NCBI GenBank assembly: GCA_900322175.1
Contig: ONYZ01000003.1
Coordinates: 1-64,000 of the forward strand
Origin: an uncultured Prevotella sp.
GTDB lineage: Bacteria > Bacteroidota > Bacteroidia > Bacteroidales > Bacteroidaceae
DNA: 64,000 nucleotides
Direction: 5' to 3'
The stretch's first letter is position 1. The number at the start of each line of letters is the position of its first letter. The notes beneath the pieces are model-generated. The model was not told the DNA's origin, searched no databases, and saw nothing but the letters and a program-made list of their open reading frames with translations. The position numbers and the translations under genes were made by a program. Positions 10,220-19,214 of this stretch are shown here, piece by piece.

Positions 10220-11148
10220 CTATTAATAGGCTTAACAGCTTCTTTTGCTATTTCAGCGTCAACCTCTATCTGAGGGCTCATATTCTTCAAACAGTTATAT
10301 ACCTTTTCGAGTGTATTAAGTTTCATATAATTACACTCATTACAACTGCATTCCAGGCCGCTCTCGCTTATTTCAGGTGGAACAGGTATAAATTCTTTAT
10401 CAGGACAAGTTCGTTGCATCTCATGCAGGATTCCAGCCTCTGTAGCCACAATAAACTTTTTCTTGTCACTCTGCTGAGCATAATTCAGCATCGTAGCAGT
10501 AGATCCCTTAACTTCGGCTACAGCCAAAACTGGTGCCTTACACTCCAAGTGAGCCATCACTACAGCATCAGGATATTGCTTCTTAAGTTCAAGAATCTTT
10601 GAAACAGAGAAACGCTCATGAACATGACATCCACCATTCCAAAGCAGCATCTGCCGACCTGTTACCTCATTAATATAATTACCAAGGTTATAATCAGGAC
10701 CAAAAATAAGTTTTGCATCCTTTGGAAGTTGGTCTACTACCTTCTTAGCATTTCCACTTGTAACCACCACATCTGTTAATGCCTTGACTGCTGCTGTAGT
10801 ATTTACATAACTTATAACCTGATAGCCAGGATGCTCATCCTTGAATTTCTTCAAGTCTTCAGACTTACAACTATCGGCCAATGAACAACCAGCATTAAGA
10901 TCAGGGCATAGTACAATCTTATCAGGCGATAGCAGTTTACATGTTTCTGCCATAAAATGTACACCACACATCACCATCACTTTTGCATCAGTCTCTGCAG
11001 CCTTACGTGCCAAAGCAAGTGAATCGCCCACAAAGTCGGCGATATCCTGAATATCACCTATCGTATAATAGTGAGCCAGAATTATAGCATCCTTTTCCTC
11101 ACACATTCTACGAATTTCTTTTTTCAGTTCCTCTGTTGTCAACATCAT
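10201..11148 (-). CDS. nadA: Quinolinate synthase A
   Basis: 315-residue iron-sulfur enzyme that condenses iminoaspartate with dihydroxyacetone phosphate to quinolinate in de novo NAD synthesis. Family motifs are present: ILAHYYT near the start, DFVGDSLALA, CGVHFMAET, the cysteine-containing LNAGCSLAD and NGGCHVHERF, and the C-terminal CSCNECNYMKLNTLEK. Three conserved cysteines for the [4Fe-4S] cluster can therefore be accounted for. The Met-Met start leaves a one-codon ambiguity. nadB and nadC are not adjacent. Another NAD gene, nadD, is elsewhere in the window. The leader is long (about 200 bases from the nearest matching -7 element). Confidence 0.95.
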   Translation of the reverse strand: MMLTTEELKKEIRRMCEEKDAIILAHYYTIGDIQDIADFVGDSLALARKAAETDAKVMVMCGVHFMAETCKLLSPDKIVLCPDLNAGCSLADSCKSEDLKKFKDEHPGYQVISYVNTTAAVKALTDVVVTSGNAKKVVDQLPKDAKLIFGPDYNLGNYINEVTGRQMLLWNGGCHVHERFSVSKILELKKQYPDAVVMAHLECKAPVLAVAEVKGSTATMLNYAQQSDKKKFIVATEAGILHEMQRTCPDKEFIPVPPEISESGLECSCNECNYMKLNTLEKVYNCLKNMSPQIEVDAEIAKEAVKPINRMLELS

Positions 11149-11557
11149 ATAATATTTATATTTCTTTTTATCTTTTATTTAAAAATAGAATTAGTAGTAT
11201 GATATGCCGTGAATATCTTGATAACTTTTTAGCGATTTTCTTGTATATTCAACAATAAACAGCTTATTATTGTCTATCAACTATCGCCATTAATTGTTTG
11301 TCTCTGATAATGAACCACTAAGCACATTTATCCACATTTTTCAATTTCGGTGCAAAATTAATAAGTTTATTATTTATTTAAGCAAAAAACTGTGGAAATC
11401 TTGCGAAAATAAGCTTAATAACTATGTTGATATCCTCAAATCGATATATTGATGGTATAATTAACAAGTTATTAGTAGTGATATCCACACACTTATTAAC
11501 AGGTTTTTCCACAATTGTTTGGTAGTTTACAATCTTAGTATTAATTTTGCAGGCAGA
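11149..11557. other. AT-rich divergent intergenic region with DnaA-box-like sites (candidate replication origin)
   Basis: About 400 bases between divergent nadA and the SpoU-type methyltransferase. One perfect DnaA box TTATCCACA lies at 11328-11336 (+) and a consensus-type TTTTCCACA at 11505-11513 (+). Near matches are ATATCCACA at 11481-11489 (+) and ATTTCCACA on the minus strand at 11391-11399. The rest is long A/T tracts such as 11361-11390. A nadA -7 element (TAATTTTG, minus strand) is at 11353-11360. No gene is seen. The box cluster suggests DnaA binding, as an origin or a DnaA-regulated promoter; neither is proven and the flanking genes are not replication genes. Confidence 0.35.
11542..11549 (+). 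promoter_or_regulatory. -7 promoter element of the SpoU-type methyltransferase gene
   Basis: TAATTTTG. Transcription would start near 11556, which rules against any upstream TTG start and supports an ATG at 11558 or 11582. Confidence 0.6.
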
Positions 11558-12088
11558 ATGAAGAAGTTACGTACAATAGAAATGCAACGTTTGTCTGTAG
11601 ATGAGTTTAAGCAGGCAAATAAATTACCACTTGTTGTGGTACTTGATGATGTGCGCTCAATGCATAATGTGGGTAGTGTGTTCCGTACTGGTGACGCTTT
11701 CCGTATAGAGGCTGTTTATCTTTGTGGTATAACCAGTACACCACCAATGGCCGAGATTCATAAAACAGCGCTTGGTGCTGAGGATAGTGTAACATGGAAA
11801 TACTTCGATACGGCACTTCAAGCTGTAGAGTCATTAAAGATTGATAGTTATGAGGTATATTCAGTTGAACAGGCTCATGGCTCCACAATGCTTCAGGATT
11901 TTAAACCTATTCATCATAAGAAGTATGCTGTGGTGATGGGTAACGAGGTGAAAGGTGTTCATCAGGAGGTGATTGATGCATCTCATGGTTGCTTGGAGAT
12001 ACCACAGTTTGGCACCAAGCATTCTATGAACGTATCTGTAACAGCAGGTATCATCATCTGGCACTTTGCTAAAAATCTTATTCTCTGA
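11558..12088 (+). CDS. SpoU/TrmH-family RNA 2'-O-methyltransferase
   Basis: 176-residue SPOUT-fold enzyme that uses S-adenosylmethionine to methylate a ribose in tRNA or rRNA. The three SpoU motifs are clear: NVGSVFRTGDAF (motif 1), VVMGNEVKGV (motif 2) and LEIPQFGTKHSMNVSVTAGI (motif 3, containing the knotted cofactor site). There is no N-terminal L30e-type domain, so it is the short form. The ATG at 11558 is preferred because the promoter -7 box lies just upstream; an ATG at 11582 (MQRLSVDEF) is an alternative. The exact RNA target cannot be told from sequence. Confidence 0.88.
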   Translation: MKKLRTIEMQRLSVDEFKQANKLPLVVVLDDVRSMHNVGSVFRTGDAFRIEAVYLCGITSTPPMAEIHKTALGAEDSVTWKYFDTALQAVESLKIDSYEVYSVEQAHGSTMLQDFKPIHHKKYAVVMGNEVKGVHQEVIDASHGCLEIPQFGTKHSMNVSVTAGIIIWHFAKNLIL

Positions 12089-12163
12089 AAAAAAGTGTTC
12101 CTTTGATGTCACAAATCTGATTATTGTTCGTATATAGGATAAAAGCAATAAGCAAAAAGAAGA

Positions 12164-12841
12164 ATGACAACAGAGGCGTTTCAAAAACAAGCAGGAGAGC
12201 TTAGAAAACAGCTGGTAAGTATAGCTCATAAGTATATGGGCAATACTGACGAGGCTGAAGACATCGCACAAGATGCGATGGTAAAGCTCTGGCTGATGCG
12301 CGAACAACTGACTCTACCTATTGCAGGTATGGCCAGCATTGTTACACGCAACCTTTGTATCGATGCGCTGCGAAAGAAACATCAAACTATCGATATAGCT
12401 CAGCTTCCTGATGAAGCAGATTTCAGCGATGATGGCGAGCAGATAGAACAGCTATTGAAAGTAATCGACTCGCTACCATCAACCCAGAGAACCATTCTGC
12501 GTATGCGACATCTGCAGGGAATGGAGATGCGCGAGATAGCGCTGGTATTAGGATCGACAGAAGTGGCAGTTCGAAAAACGTTAAGCAGAGCCAGAAAGGT
12601 GGTAAGAAACAGACTGATAGCCATATTTGCAGCAGCTTGTATCGTAGTTGGTATCTCGATGACTGTAATACACTTTGCGAAACTTGAAACCAGCGATGAA
12701 TGTGTAGCTTATATATATGGTAAGAAGTACACAGACAAGCAGACGGTTATGGCCGAGATGAAACAGTCTTTAGGAAATCTAGCCGATGACGATACTCAAG
12801 ATGAGATAGAACAACAGTTGAACGATTTATTCAGAAATTAA
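12164..12841 (+). CDS. ECF-type sigma factor with a C-terminal membrane anchor and extracytoplasmic tail
   Basis: 225 residues. The first ~160 are an ordinary ECF sigma factor: region 2 (EAEDIAQDAMVKLWL) and region 4 (LPSTQRTILRMRHLQGMEMREIALVLGSTEVAVRKTLSRARK, listed here only by its ends LPSTQRTILR and VAVRKTLSRARK). Unusually, the protein continues through a hydrophobic helix at about 163-185 (IAIFAAACIVVGISM) and ends in a ~40-residue acidic tail (CVAYIYGKKYTDKQTVM, then EIEQQLNDLF). That tail resembles the C-terminus of small anti-sigma-like proteins usually encoded by the next gene in Bacteroidales, so I infer a sigma/anti-sigma-type fusion. It begins an operon with an exported small protein and an outer-membrane-type protein. 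Confidence 0.85.
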   Translation: MTTEAFQKQAGELRKQLVSIAHKYMGNTDEAEDIAQDAMVKLWLMREQLTLPIAGMASIVTRNLCIDALRKKHQTIDIAQLPDEADFSDDGEQIEQLLKVIDSLPSTQRTILRMRHLQGMEMREIALVLGSTEVAVRKTLSRARKVVRNRLIAIFAAACIVVGISMTVIHFAKLETSDECVAYIYGKKYTDKQTVMAEMKQSLGNLADDDTQDEIEQQLNDLFRN

Positions 12842-12847
12842 AGCGAT

Positions 12848-13294
12848 ATGAAACAAATTCTGATGATTATCATGACGTGGCTTATCACGATTGCCACTGC
12901 CCAAGCCCAGAGTGGACTGAATGTGTCGCCACTCTTCGAGGGAAAAATCATCCCCACCCAGAGGATGGTAGAAACAAGAGTAAAAGGCAAGATGCTCTCA
13001 AAGTATCAGCTTACCTTTTTCCGCAGTGTACGTTTCAAGGCTAACAACAAGCAGGAGATAAATCGTGTTCGCAATCTGATAGAACTCGATACAAAAGAGA
13101 ATCCTGGTTTTGCTTATGGAGAGAATTACTCAAGCAAGAAGAGTCATTCAAAAGAGACATATATGTTGCAACTTCCAAAGCAAGGCAGTCAGAACCGTTT
13201 TCTATGCTATAAGCGCAATAAAGAAGAGATTACGGTTATCTATATGGAAGGTACGCTCAATTCACTATCTACATTACGAGAATTAATCAAATAA
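12848..13294 (+). CDS. Exported protein of DUF6108 type
   Basis: 148 residues with a cleavable signal peptide (hydrophobic MIIMTWLITIATAQA, cut near residue 20) and a soluble remainder beginning SGLNVSPLFEGKIIPTQRM. I associate this start with the Bacteroidales family DUF6108, function unknown; the match is from memory. It lies six bases after the sigma-factor stop and 13 bases before the next gene, so the three are probably co-transcribed. A plausible role is the envelope-side sensor or effector of the membrane-tethered sigma factor. Confidence 0.6.
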   Translation: MKQILMIIMTWLITIATAQAQSGLNVSPLFEGKIIPTQRMVETRVKGKMLSKYQLTFFRSVRFKANNKQEINRVRNLIELDTKENPGFAYGENYSSKKSHSKETYMLQLPKQGSQNRFLCYKRNKEEITVIYMEGTLNSLSTLRELIK

Positions 13295-13307
13295 AAGGTA
13301 TTACTAT

Positions 13308-14192
13308 ATGAAAAAACTATTTATTATGATGCTTCTGGCTGTATCAGCCACAGCAAGTGCAACTGAAGTTGCCGACAACGACACCCTGACCATCCTTAAA
13401 CCTCAAAAGGTACGAATCATCACTGGTGATTCGATTCAGAAAATAAAGGTTTATGGACGTGAGAATGACTCGCAATATCGATACGAGAGTAAGATTCTGC
13501 TTGTAGATTCGAACTATGTAAGCGAAACTAGTATCAATAAGGATACATGGAACTTTGATTTTGTTAAGAAATATAGTGTAGGTACAGGTTATCCATTGAA
13601 ATCAAATACTGCTAGTATGCGTCTGGCTATTGGTCTTACTTATGGTGCCAATGCAAAATATAGTAGCTCACAGTCGGTAGGCAGCTCTTGGGAGATTATG
13701 TGGACCATAATGGAGTGGGAGAAATATAAGTATGGCAAGCACAATGGTTTTTCTATAGGCTTTGGTGTTGATTGGCGTAATTTCCGTATTGATGGTCGTC
13801 AATATTTTTATAAGGCCGATGATGGCATGCTGTCAGAACAGAACTATCCTGCAGGATACGAACCAGATTTCTCACGTATCAAGGTGTTCAGTTTGCAGAT
13901 TCCAGTAATGTGGAAGTATCGTACCAAGAAAATGACTTTTGGCTTAGGTCCAGTAATCAATTTCAATACATATGCCAGCATAAAGAACAGATATCGTGAT
14001 GCTGATGGTGCAAAACACAAGGATGTATATAAGCAGATTCATCAGCGTCCTATCACAGTAGATATTATGGGCGAAGTTAGTATCCGTAACTGGGTTAGCA
14101 TCTATGCTAAATACTCGCCTATGACGATACTTAACTCTACTTATGGTGGAGACATTAATTTCCAACCAGTTTCTTTTGGTATATATTTCTGA
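13308..14192 (+). CDS. Exported outer-membrane beta-barrel-like protein, unknown function
   Basis: 294 residues with an N-terminal signal peptide (LFIMMLLAVSATASA). The C-terminal half alternates aromatic and glycine residues in short strands (SIGFGVDWRNFRI, VFSLQIPVMWKYRTK, MTFGLGPVINFNTY, WVSIYAKYSPMTIL) and ends with Phe (VSFGIYF), as outer-membrane barrels do. No enzymatic motif is seen. Position as third gene behind the anchored sigma factor, followed by a strong terminator, suggests it belongs to that regulatory unit. The family is not identified beyond a porin-like/PorT-like barrel. Confidence 0.65.
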   Translation: MKKLFIMMLLAVSATASATEVADNDTLTILKPQKVRIITGDSIQKIKVYGRENDSQYRYESKILLVDSNYVSETSINKDTWNFDFVKKYSVGTGYPLKSNTASMRLAIGLTYGANAKYSSSQSVGSSWEIMWTIMEWEKYKYGKHNGFSIGFGVDWRNFRIDGRQYFYKADDGMLSEQNYPAGYEPDFSRIKVFSLQIPVMWKYRTKKMTFGLGPVINFNTYASIKNRYRDADGAKHKDVYKQIHQRPITVDIMGEVSIRNWVSIYAKYSPMTILNSTYGGDINFQPVSFGIYF

Positions 14193-14216
14193 TAGAAATT
14201 AGGTATAAAAATAAAG

Positions 14217-14250
14217 AAATCCCACAGAAGTTTTGTATTCTGTGGGATTT
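14217..14250. terminator. Terminator after the sigma-factor operon
   Basis: Perfect 13-bp stem AAATCCCACAGAA (14217-14229) and TTCTGTGGGATTT (14238-14250), 8-base loop, followed by T residues; it ends five bases before the metG -7 box. Confidence 0.9.
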
Positions 14251-14254
14251 TTCG

Positions 14255-14262
14255 TAATTTTG
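14255..14262 (+). promoter_or_regulatory. -7 promoter element of metG
   Basis: TAATTTTG, 30 bases before the metG start and directly after the upstream terminator. Confidence 0.7.
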
Positions 14263-14292
14263 CAGCCAAAATAATAAATACGTATTTAAGGA

Positions 14293-16359
14293 ATGGAAAA
14301 CAAGAATTACAAGCGTACGACCGTTACGTCGGCGCTACCCTACGCTAATGGCGGCGTACATATCGGACACTTGGCTGGTGTATATGTACCTGCTGATATC
14401 TATGTGCGCTATCTCAGACTTAAGAAGCGCGAGGTATTGTTTATCGGAGGTAGTGATGAGCATGGTGTGCCCATCACAGTTCGTGCCCGTAAGGAGGGTA
14501 TTACACCTCAGGATGTTGTAGACCGTTATCATAAGATGATCAAGGATTCGTTCGAGGAGTTTGGCATCTCGTTCGATATCTATAGCCGTACTACCAGTGA
14601 GACTCATCATAAGTTTGCTGCCGAGTGGTTTAAGAAACTCTACGACGAGGGCAAGCTTACTGAGGAGACTACTGAGCAGCTTTACGACGAGGAGGCTAAG
14701 CAGTTCCTGGCCGACCGATATGTGACTGGTGAATGTCCTCATTGCCATAATGAGGGTGCTTATGGCGACCAGTGTGAGAAGTGCGGACGCGACCTTTCGC
14801 CAACTGAGCTGATTAATCCAAAGTCAACTATCTCTGGTTCTACTCCTGTACTTAAGAAGACCAAGAACTGGTATCTGCCTCTGAACGAGTATCAGGATTG
14901 GTTGAAGCAGTGGATTCTGGAGGAGCACAAGGAGTGGCGCCCCAACGTATATGGTCAGTGCAAGAGCTGGTTGGATATGGATCTGCAGCCACGTGCTATG
15001 ACTCGCGACTTGGATTGGGGTATCCCTGTGCCTGTAAAGGATGCTGAGGGTAAGGTACTCTATGTTTGGTTTGATGCACCCATCGGCTATGTATCAAACA
15101 CCAAGGAGCTTTGCGAGAAGGAGCCTGAGAAGTGGGGCAACTGGGAAAAGTGGTGGCAGGATGAGGATACTCGTCTGGTTCATTTCATCGGTAAGGACAA
15201 CATCGTGTTCCACTGTATCATCTTCCCTGTAATGATGAAAGCTCACGGCAAGTATATCATGCCTGATAACGTGCCTGCCAACGAGTTCCTGAACCTGGAG
15301 AATGATAAGATCTCAACCTCACGCAACTGGGCTGTATGGCTCCATGAGTATTTGGTAGATATGCCTGGTAAGCAGGATGTATTGCGCTATGTACTGACAG
15401 CCAACGCTCCTGAGACTAAGGATAATAACTTTACTTGGAAGGATTTCCAGGATCGTAATAACAATGAACTGGTAGCTGTTTACGGCAACTTTGTAAACCG
15501 TGCTCTCCAGCTCACCAAGAAGTATTGGAACGGTGTAGTTCCTGCTTGTGGAGAGTTGCAGGATGTAGATAAGCAGGCTCTTGAGGAGTTCAAGGATGTA
15601 AAGACTAAGGTTGAGGCTCTGTTGGAGCAGTTCAAGTTCCGCGATGCTCAGTTCGAGGCTATGAATCTGGCTCGTATCGGTAACCGCTATATCACAGAGT
15701 GCGAGCCTTGGAAGGTTTGGAAGACTGATCCAAAGCGTTGCGAGACAATCTTGAATATCTGCTTGCAGCTTACAGCTAATCTGGCTATCGCCTTCGAGCC
15801 ATTCCTGCCATTCAGCAGTAAGAAGCTTCGCGAGATGCTTAACATCAGCAACTTCGAATGGGAGCAGCTAGGTTCTACCGACCTCTTGGAGGCTGGTCAT
15901 CAGTTGGGTGAGCCTGCTCTGCTGTTCGAGAAGATTGAGGATGAGGTAATCCAGAAGCAGCTTGATAAGCTCGAGGCTACTAAGAAGGCCAACGAGGCTG
16001 CTAACTATAAAGCTGCTCCTATCAAGGATACAGTTAGCTTTGAGGAGTTTGAGAAGCTCGACATCCGTGTTGGTCTGGTGAAGGACTGTCAGAAGGTGAA
16101 GAAGAGTAAGAAACTCCTGCAGTTCACTATCGACGATGGTTCAGGTACCGATCGTACCATCTGCTCTGGTATCGCTGCTTTCTATGAGAATCCTGAGGAA
16201 CTCATCGGCAAGCGAATCCTCTTCGTGGCCAACTTTGCTCCTCGCAATATGATGGGTATCGAGAGTCAGGGTATGATCCTCAGCGCTATTGATTCTGACG
16301 AAAGTCTCAGCGTAGTAACAACAACAAAGGACGTAAAGCCTGGTAGTCAGGTAGGATAA
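14293..16359 (+). CDS. metG: Methionine--tRNA ligase with C-terminal tRNA-binding domain
   Basis: 688-residue class I synthetase. The HIGH-type motif is in [14 protein letters not shown] (about residues 16-29) and the zinc knuckle is CPHC...CEKCG (about 148-166). The KMSKS-type loop reads KISTS (about 338-342), the usual variant in this MetG subfamily. From about residue 583 there is a Trbp111/EMAP-like OB-fold tRNA-binding domain ([17 protein letters not shown], then [17 protein letters not shown]), often present in bacterial MetG dimers. Codon use is that of a highly expressed gene. The next gene follows after 12 bases, but has a surface-glycan function, so shared transcription is possible and functional linkage doubtful. 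Confidence 0.97.
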   Translation: MENKNYKRTTVTSALPYANGGVHIGHLAGVYVPADIYVRYLRLKKREVLFIGGSDEHGVPITVRARKEGITPQDVVDRYHKMIKDSFEEFGISFDIYSRTTSETHHKFAAEWFKKLYDEGKLTEETTEQLYDEEAKQFLADRYVTGECPHCHNEGAYGDQCEKCGRDLSPTELINPKSTISGSTPVLKKTKNWYLPLNEYQDWLKQWILEEHKEWRPNVYGQCKSWLDMDLQPRAMTRDLDWGIPVPVKDAEGKVLYVWFDAPIGYVSNTKELCEKEPEKWGNWEKWWQDEDTRLVHFIGKDNIVFHCIIFPVMMKAHGKYIMPDNVPANEFLNLENDKISTSRNWAVWLHEYLVDMPGKQDVLRYVLTANAPETKDNNFTWKDFQDRNNNELVAVYGNFVNRALQLTKKYWNGVVPACGELQDVDKQALEEFKDVKTKVEALLEQFKFRDAQFEAMNLARIGNRYITECEPWKVWKTDPKRCETILNICLQLTANLAIAFEPFLPFSSKKLREMLNISNFEWEQLGSTDLLEAGHQLGEPALLFEKIEDEVIQKQLDKLEATKKANEAANYKAAPIKDTVSFEEFEKLDIRVGLVKDCQKVKKSKKLLQFTIDDGSGTDRTICSGIAAFYENPEELIGKRILFVANFAPRNMMGIESQGMILSAIDSDESLSVVTTTKDVKPGSQVG

Positions 16360-16371
16360 AAAAAAACAAAT

Positions 16372-18192
16372 ATGCAAGCAATAATTCTAGCAGCAGGTAT
16401 GGGTCGCAGACTTGGCGACTATACCAAGGATAATACCAAGTGTATGGTGCCAGTAAATGGTGTGCGACTCATCGACCGGCTGCTGGGACAGCTTGCTAAA
16501 CAGAAACTGCAACGAGTAGTTATCGTTGTAGGCTATAAAGGCAAGGAACTTCACGAGTATATTGGTAGTCGATACGATGGCCAGTTGAATATCGAATTCG
16601 CTGAGAATTCTGTCTACGACAAGACAAACAATATTTATTCGCTTGCTATCGTCAAGGATAAGTTGCAGGAGGATGATACATTGCTCATTGAGAGCGATCT
16701 CATCTTCAGTGACAATATTATTCCTATGATAGTAGATAGCCCTAATCCAAATCTCGCACTTGTAGCTAAGTACGAGACGTGGATGGATGGTACGATGGTA
16801 CGTCTGGATGATGATAATAACATCGTAAACTTCATCTCTAAAGATGCCTTCGACTACAATGATGTTGACTCTTACTACAAGACTGTTAACATCTATAAGC
16901 TTAGCAAGCAGTTCTCTCAACACAAGTATGTACCTTTCCTCGACGCTTATACTAAGGCCGTAGGCAATAATGAGTATTATGAGAATGTGCTGCGAATCAT
17001 TTCGCTGCTCAATAATCATGATATGAAAGCATTGCCTATAGGTAATGAGAAATGGTACGAGATTGACGACAAGCAGGATTTGGATATCGCTGAAGCTCTG
17101 TTTGCCGATGAAAAAGATGTCCTGCGTAAGTACTACGGACGCTATGGTGGTTTCTGGCGATTCCCACAGATGCTAGATTTCTGCTATCTGGTAAATCCTT
17201 ATTTCCCAAGTCGAAGAATGAAGGACGAACTGCGTAGTAATTTCGATACGTTATTAACTGAATACCCATCAGGTATGAAGGTTAATACGCTGATAGCAAG
17301 TAAGTGCTTTGGAGTGAGCGAACAGTATGTTGTTCCTGGCAATGGTGCTGCAGAACTTATCAAGGTGTTGATGGAGGATTCGCATGGAAATACAGGTTTT
17401 GTCCGACCAACCTTCGAGGAATATCCCAATCGTCATGATAAGGATAGTCAGGTAACATTTGTTCCACAGAATGATGATTATCGCTATACAGCTGACGACT
17501 TGATGAACTTCTTTGCCGATAAGGATATTAATACTCTGATGCTGATAAATCCTGATAACCCGTCAGGTAACTTTATACCTAAGTCAGATGTGTTAAGATT
17601 AGCCCAATGGAGTGAAGAGCATGATATCCGTCTGGTTGTGGATGAGAGTTTTGTTGACTTCAGCGTAGATTATGCAACTAACTCATTGTTGTCAGACGAG
17701 ATTCTTGAAGCCTATCCACGCATGGCTGTGATGAAGAGTATATCTAAGAGCTATGGTGTGCCAGGACTGCGTTTGGGTATCCTTGCTTCGGCTAACAAGG
17801 AGCTTATAGCACGTATTAAGAAGGAAGTATCGATATGGAACATCAACTCGTTTGGAGAGTTCTTTATGCAGATTTATAATAAGTATGAGAAAGACTATCA
17901 GCGAGCTTGTCAGAAATTCGTTGATGAGCGCGATCGTTTCGAGTCTTCTCTGCGTACTATTCCTTTCCTTCGTGTCATGCCTTCTCAGGCCAACTATTTC
18001 CTTTGCGAGGTATTGCCACCATATACAGCAAGCGAGATTGTAATCAATATGCTGAAACAGCATAATATCCTAACTCGCGACTGTAGTGGAAAACCAGGAT
18101 TAAACCCTGATAAACAGTATATGCGCATTGCTGTTCGCAATACAGAGGACAATACCCGTCTTGTAGAAGGTCTCAAAGGTATTAAGAAATGA
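16372..18192 (+). CDS. Bifunctional nucleotidyltransferase / class I-II PLP-dependent enzyme
   Basis: 606 residues in two domains. Residues 1 to ~245 are a sugar-phosphate/phosphocholine-type nucleotidyltransferase (LAAGMGRRLG, TKCMVPVNG, LLIESDLIF), closest in style to LicC CTP:phosphocholine cytidylyltransferases. Residues ~255-606 are a fold-type I PLP enzyme of the HisC/CobD kind (NPDNPSGNFI, VVDESFVDFS, and the PLP lysine K459 in SISKSYGVPGLRLG). CobD-like enzymes can be aminotransferases or phospho-amino-acid decarboxylases. A reasonable inference is that one protein both makes an amino-alcohol phosphate (such as ethanolamine phosphate) and activates it with CTP for the TagF-like transferase two genes on. 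A transaminase role is the alternative. It overlaps the next gene by ATGA. Confidence 0.8.
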   Translation: MQAIILAAGMGRRLGDYTKDNTKCMVPVNGVRLIDRLLGQLAKQKLQRVVIVVGYKGKELHEYIGSRYDGQLNIEFAENSVYDKTNNIYSLAIVKDKLQEDDTLLIESDLIFSDNIIPMIVDSPNPNLALVAKYETWMDGTMVRLDDDNNIVNFISKDAFDYNDVDSYYKTVNIYKLSKQFSQHKYVPFLDAYTKAVGNNEYYENVLRIISLLNNHDMKALPIGNEKWYEIDDKQDLDIAEALFADEKDVLRKYYGRYGGFWRFPQMLDFCYLVNPYFPSRRMKDELRSNFDTLLTEYPSGMKVNTLIASKCFGVSEQYVVPGNGAAELIKVLMEDSHGNTGFVRPTFEEYPNRHDKDSQVTFVPQNDDYRYTADDLMNFFADKDINTLMLINPDNPSGNFIPKSDVLRLAQWSEEHDIRLVVDESFVDFSVDYATNSLLSDEILEAYPRMAVMKSISKSYGVPGLRLGILASANKELIARIKKEVSIWNINSFGEFFMQIYNKYEKDYQRACQKFVDERDRFESSLRTIPFLRVMPSQANYFLCEVLPPYTASEIVINMLKQHNILTRDCSGKPGLNPDKQYMRIAVRNTEDNTRLVEGLKGIKK

Positions 18193-19214
18193 AGATTTGT
18201 ATTTGTGGAGGAGGAAATATAGGACATGTGGTTGCTGGCTTTGTAGCTGCACAAAACAAATACGAAGTCTGTATTTTTACCCAGCGTCCAAAACAATGGA
18301 GCAATGATTTGATTATTGATGCTCCAAACGAAACAACTTATTCAGGACACCTAAATGGTATATATAGCGATGCAAAACAAGCTGTTTCTGATGCAGATAT
18401 AGTATTGCTATGTTTGCCAGGTTATGCCATTCGCAATACCTTATTAAGGATAAAAGACTATCTTAACCCTAATGCTGCAGTTGGTAGTGTGGTAAGTAGC
18501 ACAGGTTTCTTTTTTCAGGCTATGGAGTTGCTACCTAGCAAGCAAGTTCTGTTTGGTTTCCAGCGTGTACCTTTTATTTCACGGGTCATCGAGTATGGTC
18601 ATCGTGCTCGTTTGATGGGATATAAGGACTGTTTGCATATTGCAGTGGAACATGCTGACCATCCTGAGCAAATATGCGATGTATTAGCTGATATGCTGCA
18701 GACACCAATCCAGCTACTAGACAGCTATTACGAGGTAAGTATTTCAAATAGCAATCCGCTTTTGCATCCATCGCGCCTTTATTCACTTTGGAAGGATTGG
18801 ACTGAAGGAGATTGTTACTCTCGTATACCACTCTTCTATGAAGAATGGACAGAGGAAGCTGCTCAGTTGTATATAGATATGGACAATGAGATGCATGATC
18901 TATTGCGATTATTGCCTGTAAAAGATGGTAGTATTCCTACAGTACTGGAATATTACGAGAGTACTGATGCCGTATCGCTTGCCAGCAAGTTACGCAGTAT
19001 AGAGGCATTTAAGGGTATCGAAGCCCCAATGATTGAGGTTGAAGGTGGATTTATACCAGATTTTAAAAGCCGTTACTTTACAGAGGATTTCCCCTATGGA
19101 TTATCTATTGTAAGAGAGCTGACTCATAAAAACAATGTACCATCGCCAACAATCGACAGAATATACGATTGGGGTATGAAAATGATAAGCAAGCAAAATG
19201 AAGCAGGGGGGTAA
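18189..19214 (+). CDS. NAD/NADP-dependent octopine/nopaline dehydrogenase-type protein
   Basis: 341 residues. An N-terminal Rossmann fold is marked by KICICGGGNIGHVVAGFVA (GxGxxG-type) and ADIVLLCLPGYAIRN, followed by a helical domain of the opine dehydrogenase/ketopantoate reductase type with SNPLLHPSRLYSLWKDW, where His and Arg are typical catalytic or binding residues. Opine dehydrogenases reductively join a 2-oxo acid to an amino group. In this position the protein may modify the aminoalkyl group made by the preceding fusion enzyme. Start overlaps the upstream stop by four bases (ATGA), indicating translational coupling. The substrate is not predictable. Confidence 0.75.
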   Translation: MKICICGGGNIGHVVAGFVAAQNKYEVCIFTQRPKQWSNDLIIDAPNETTYSGHLNGIYSDAKQAVSDADIVLLCLPGYAIRNTLLRIKDYLNPNAAVGSVVSSTGFFFQAMELLPSKQVLFGFQRVPFISRVIEYGHRARLMGYKDCLHIAVEHADHPEQICDVLADMLQTPIQLLDSYYEVSISNSNPLLHPSRLYSLWKDWTEGDCYSRIPLFYEEWTEEAAQLYIDMDNEMHDLLRLLPVKDGSIPTVLEYYESTDAVSLASKLRSIEAFKGIEAPMIEVEGGFIPDFKSRYFTEDFPYGLSIVRELTHKNNVPSPTIDRIYDWGMKMISKQNEAGG

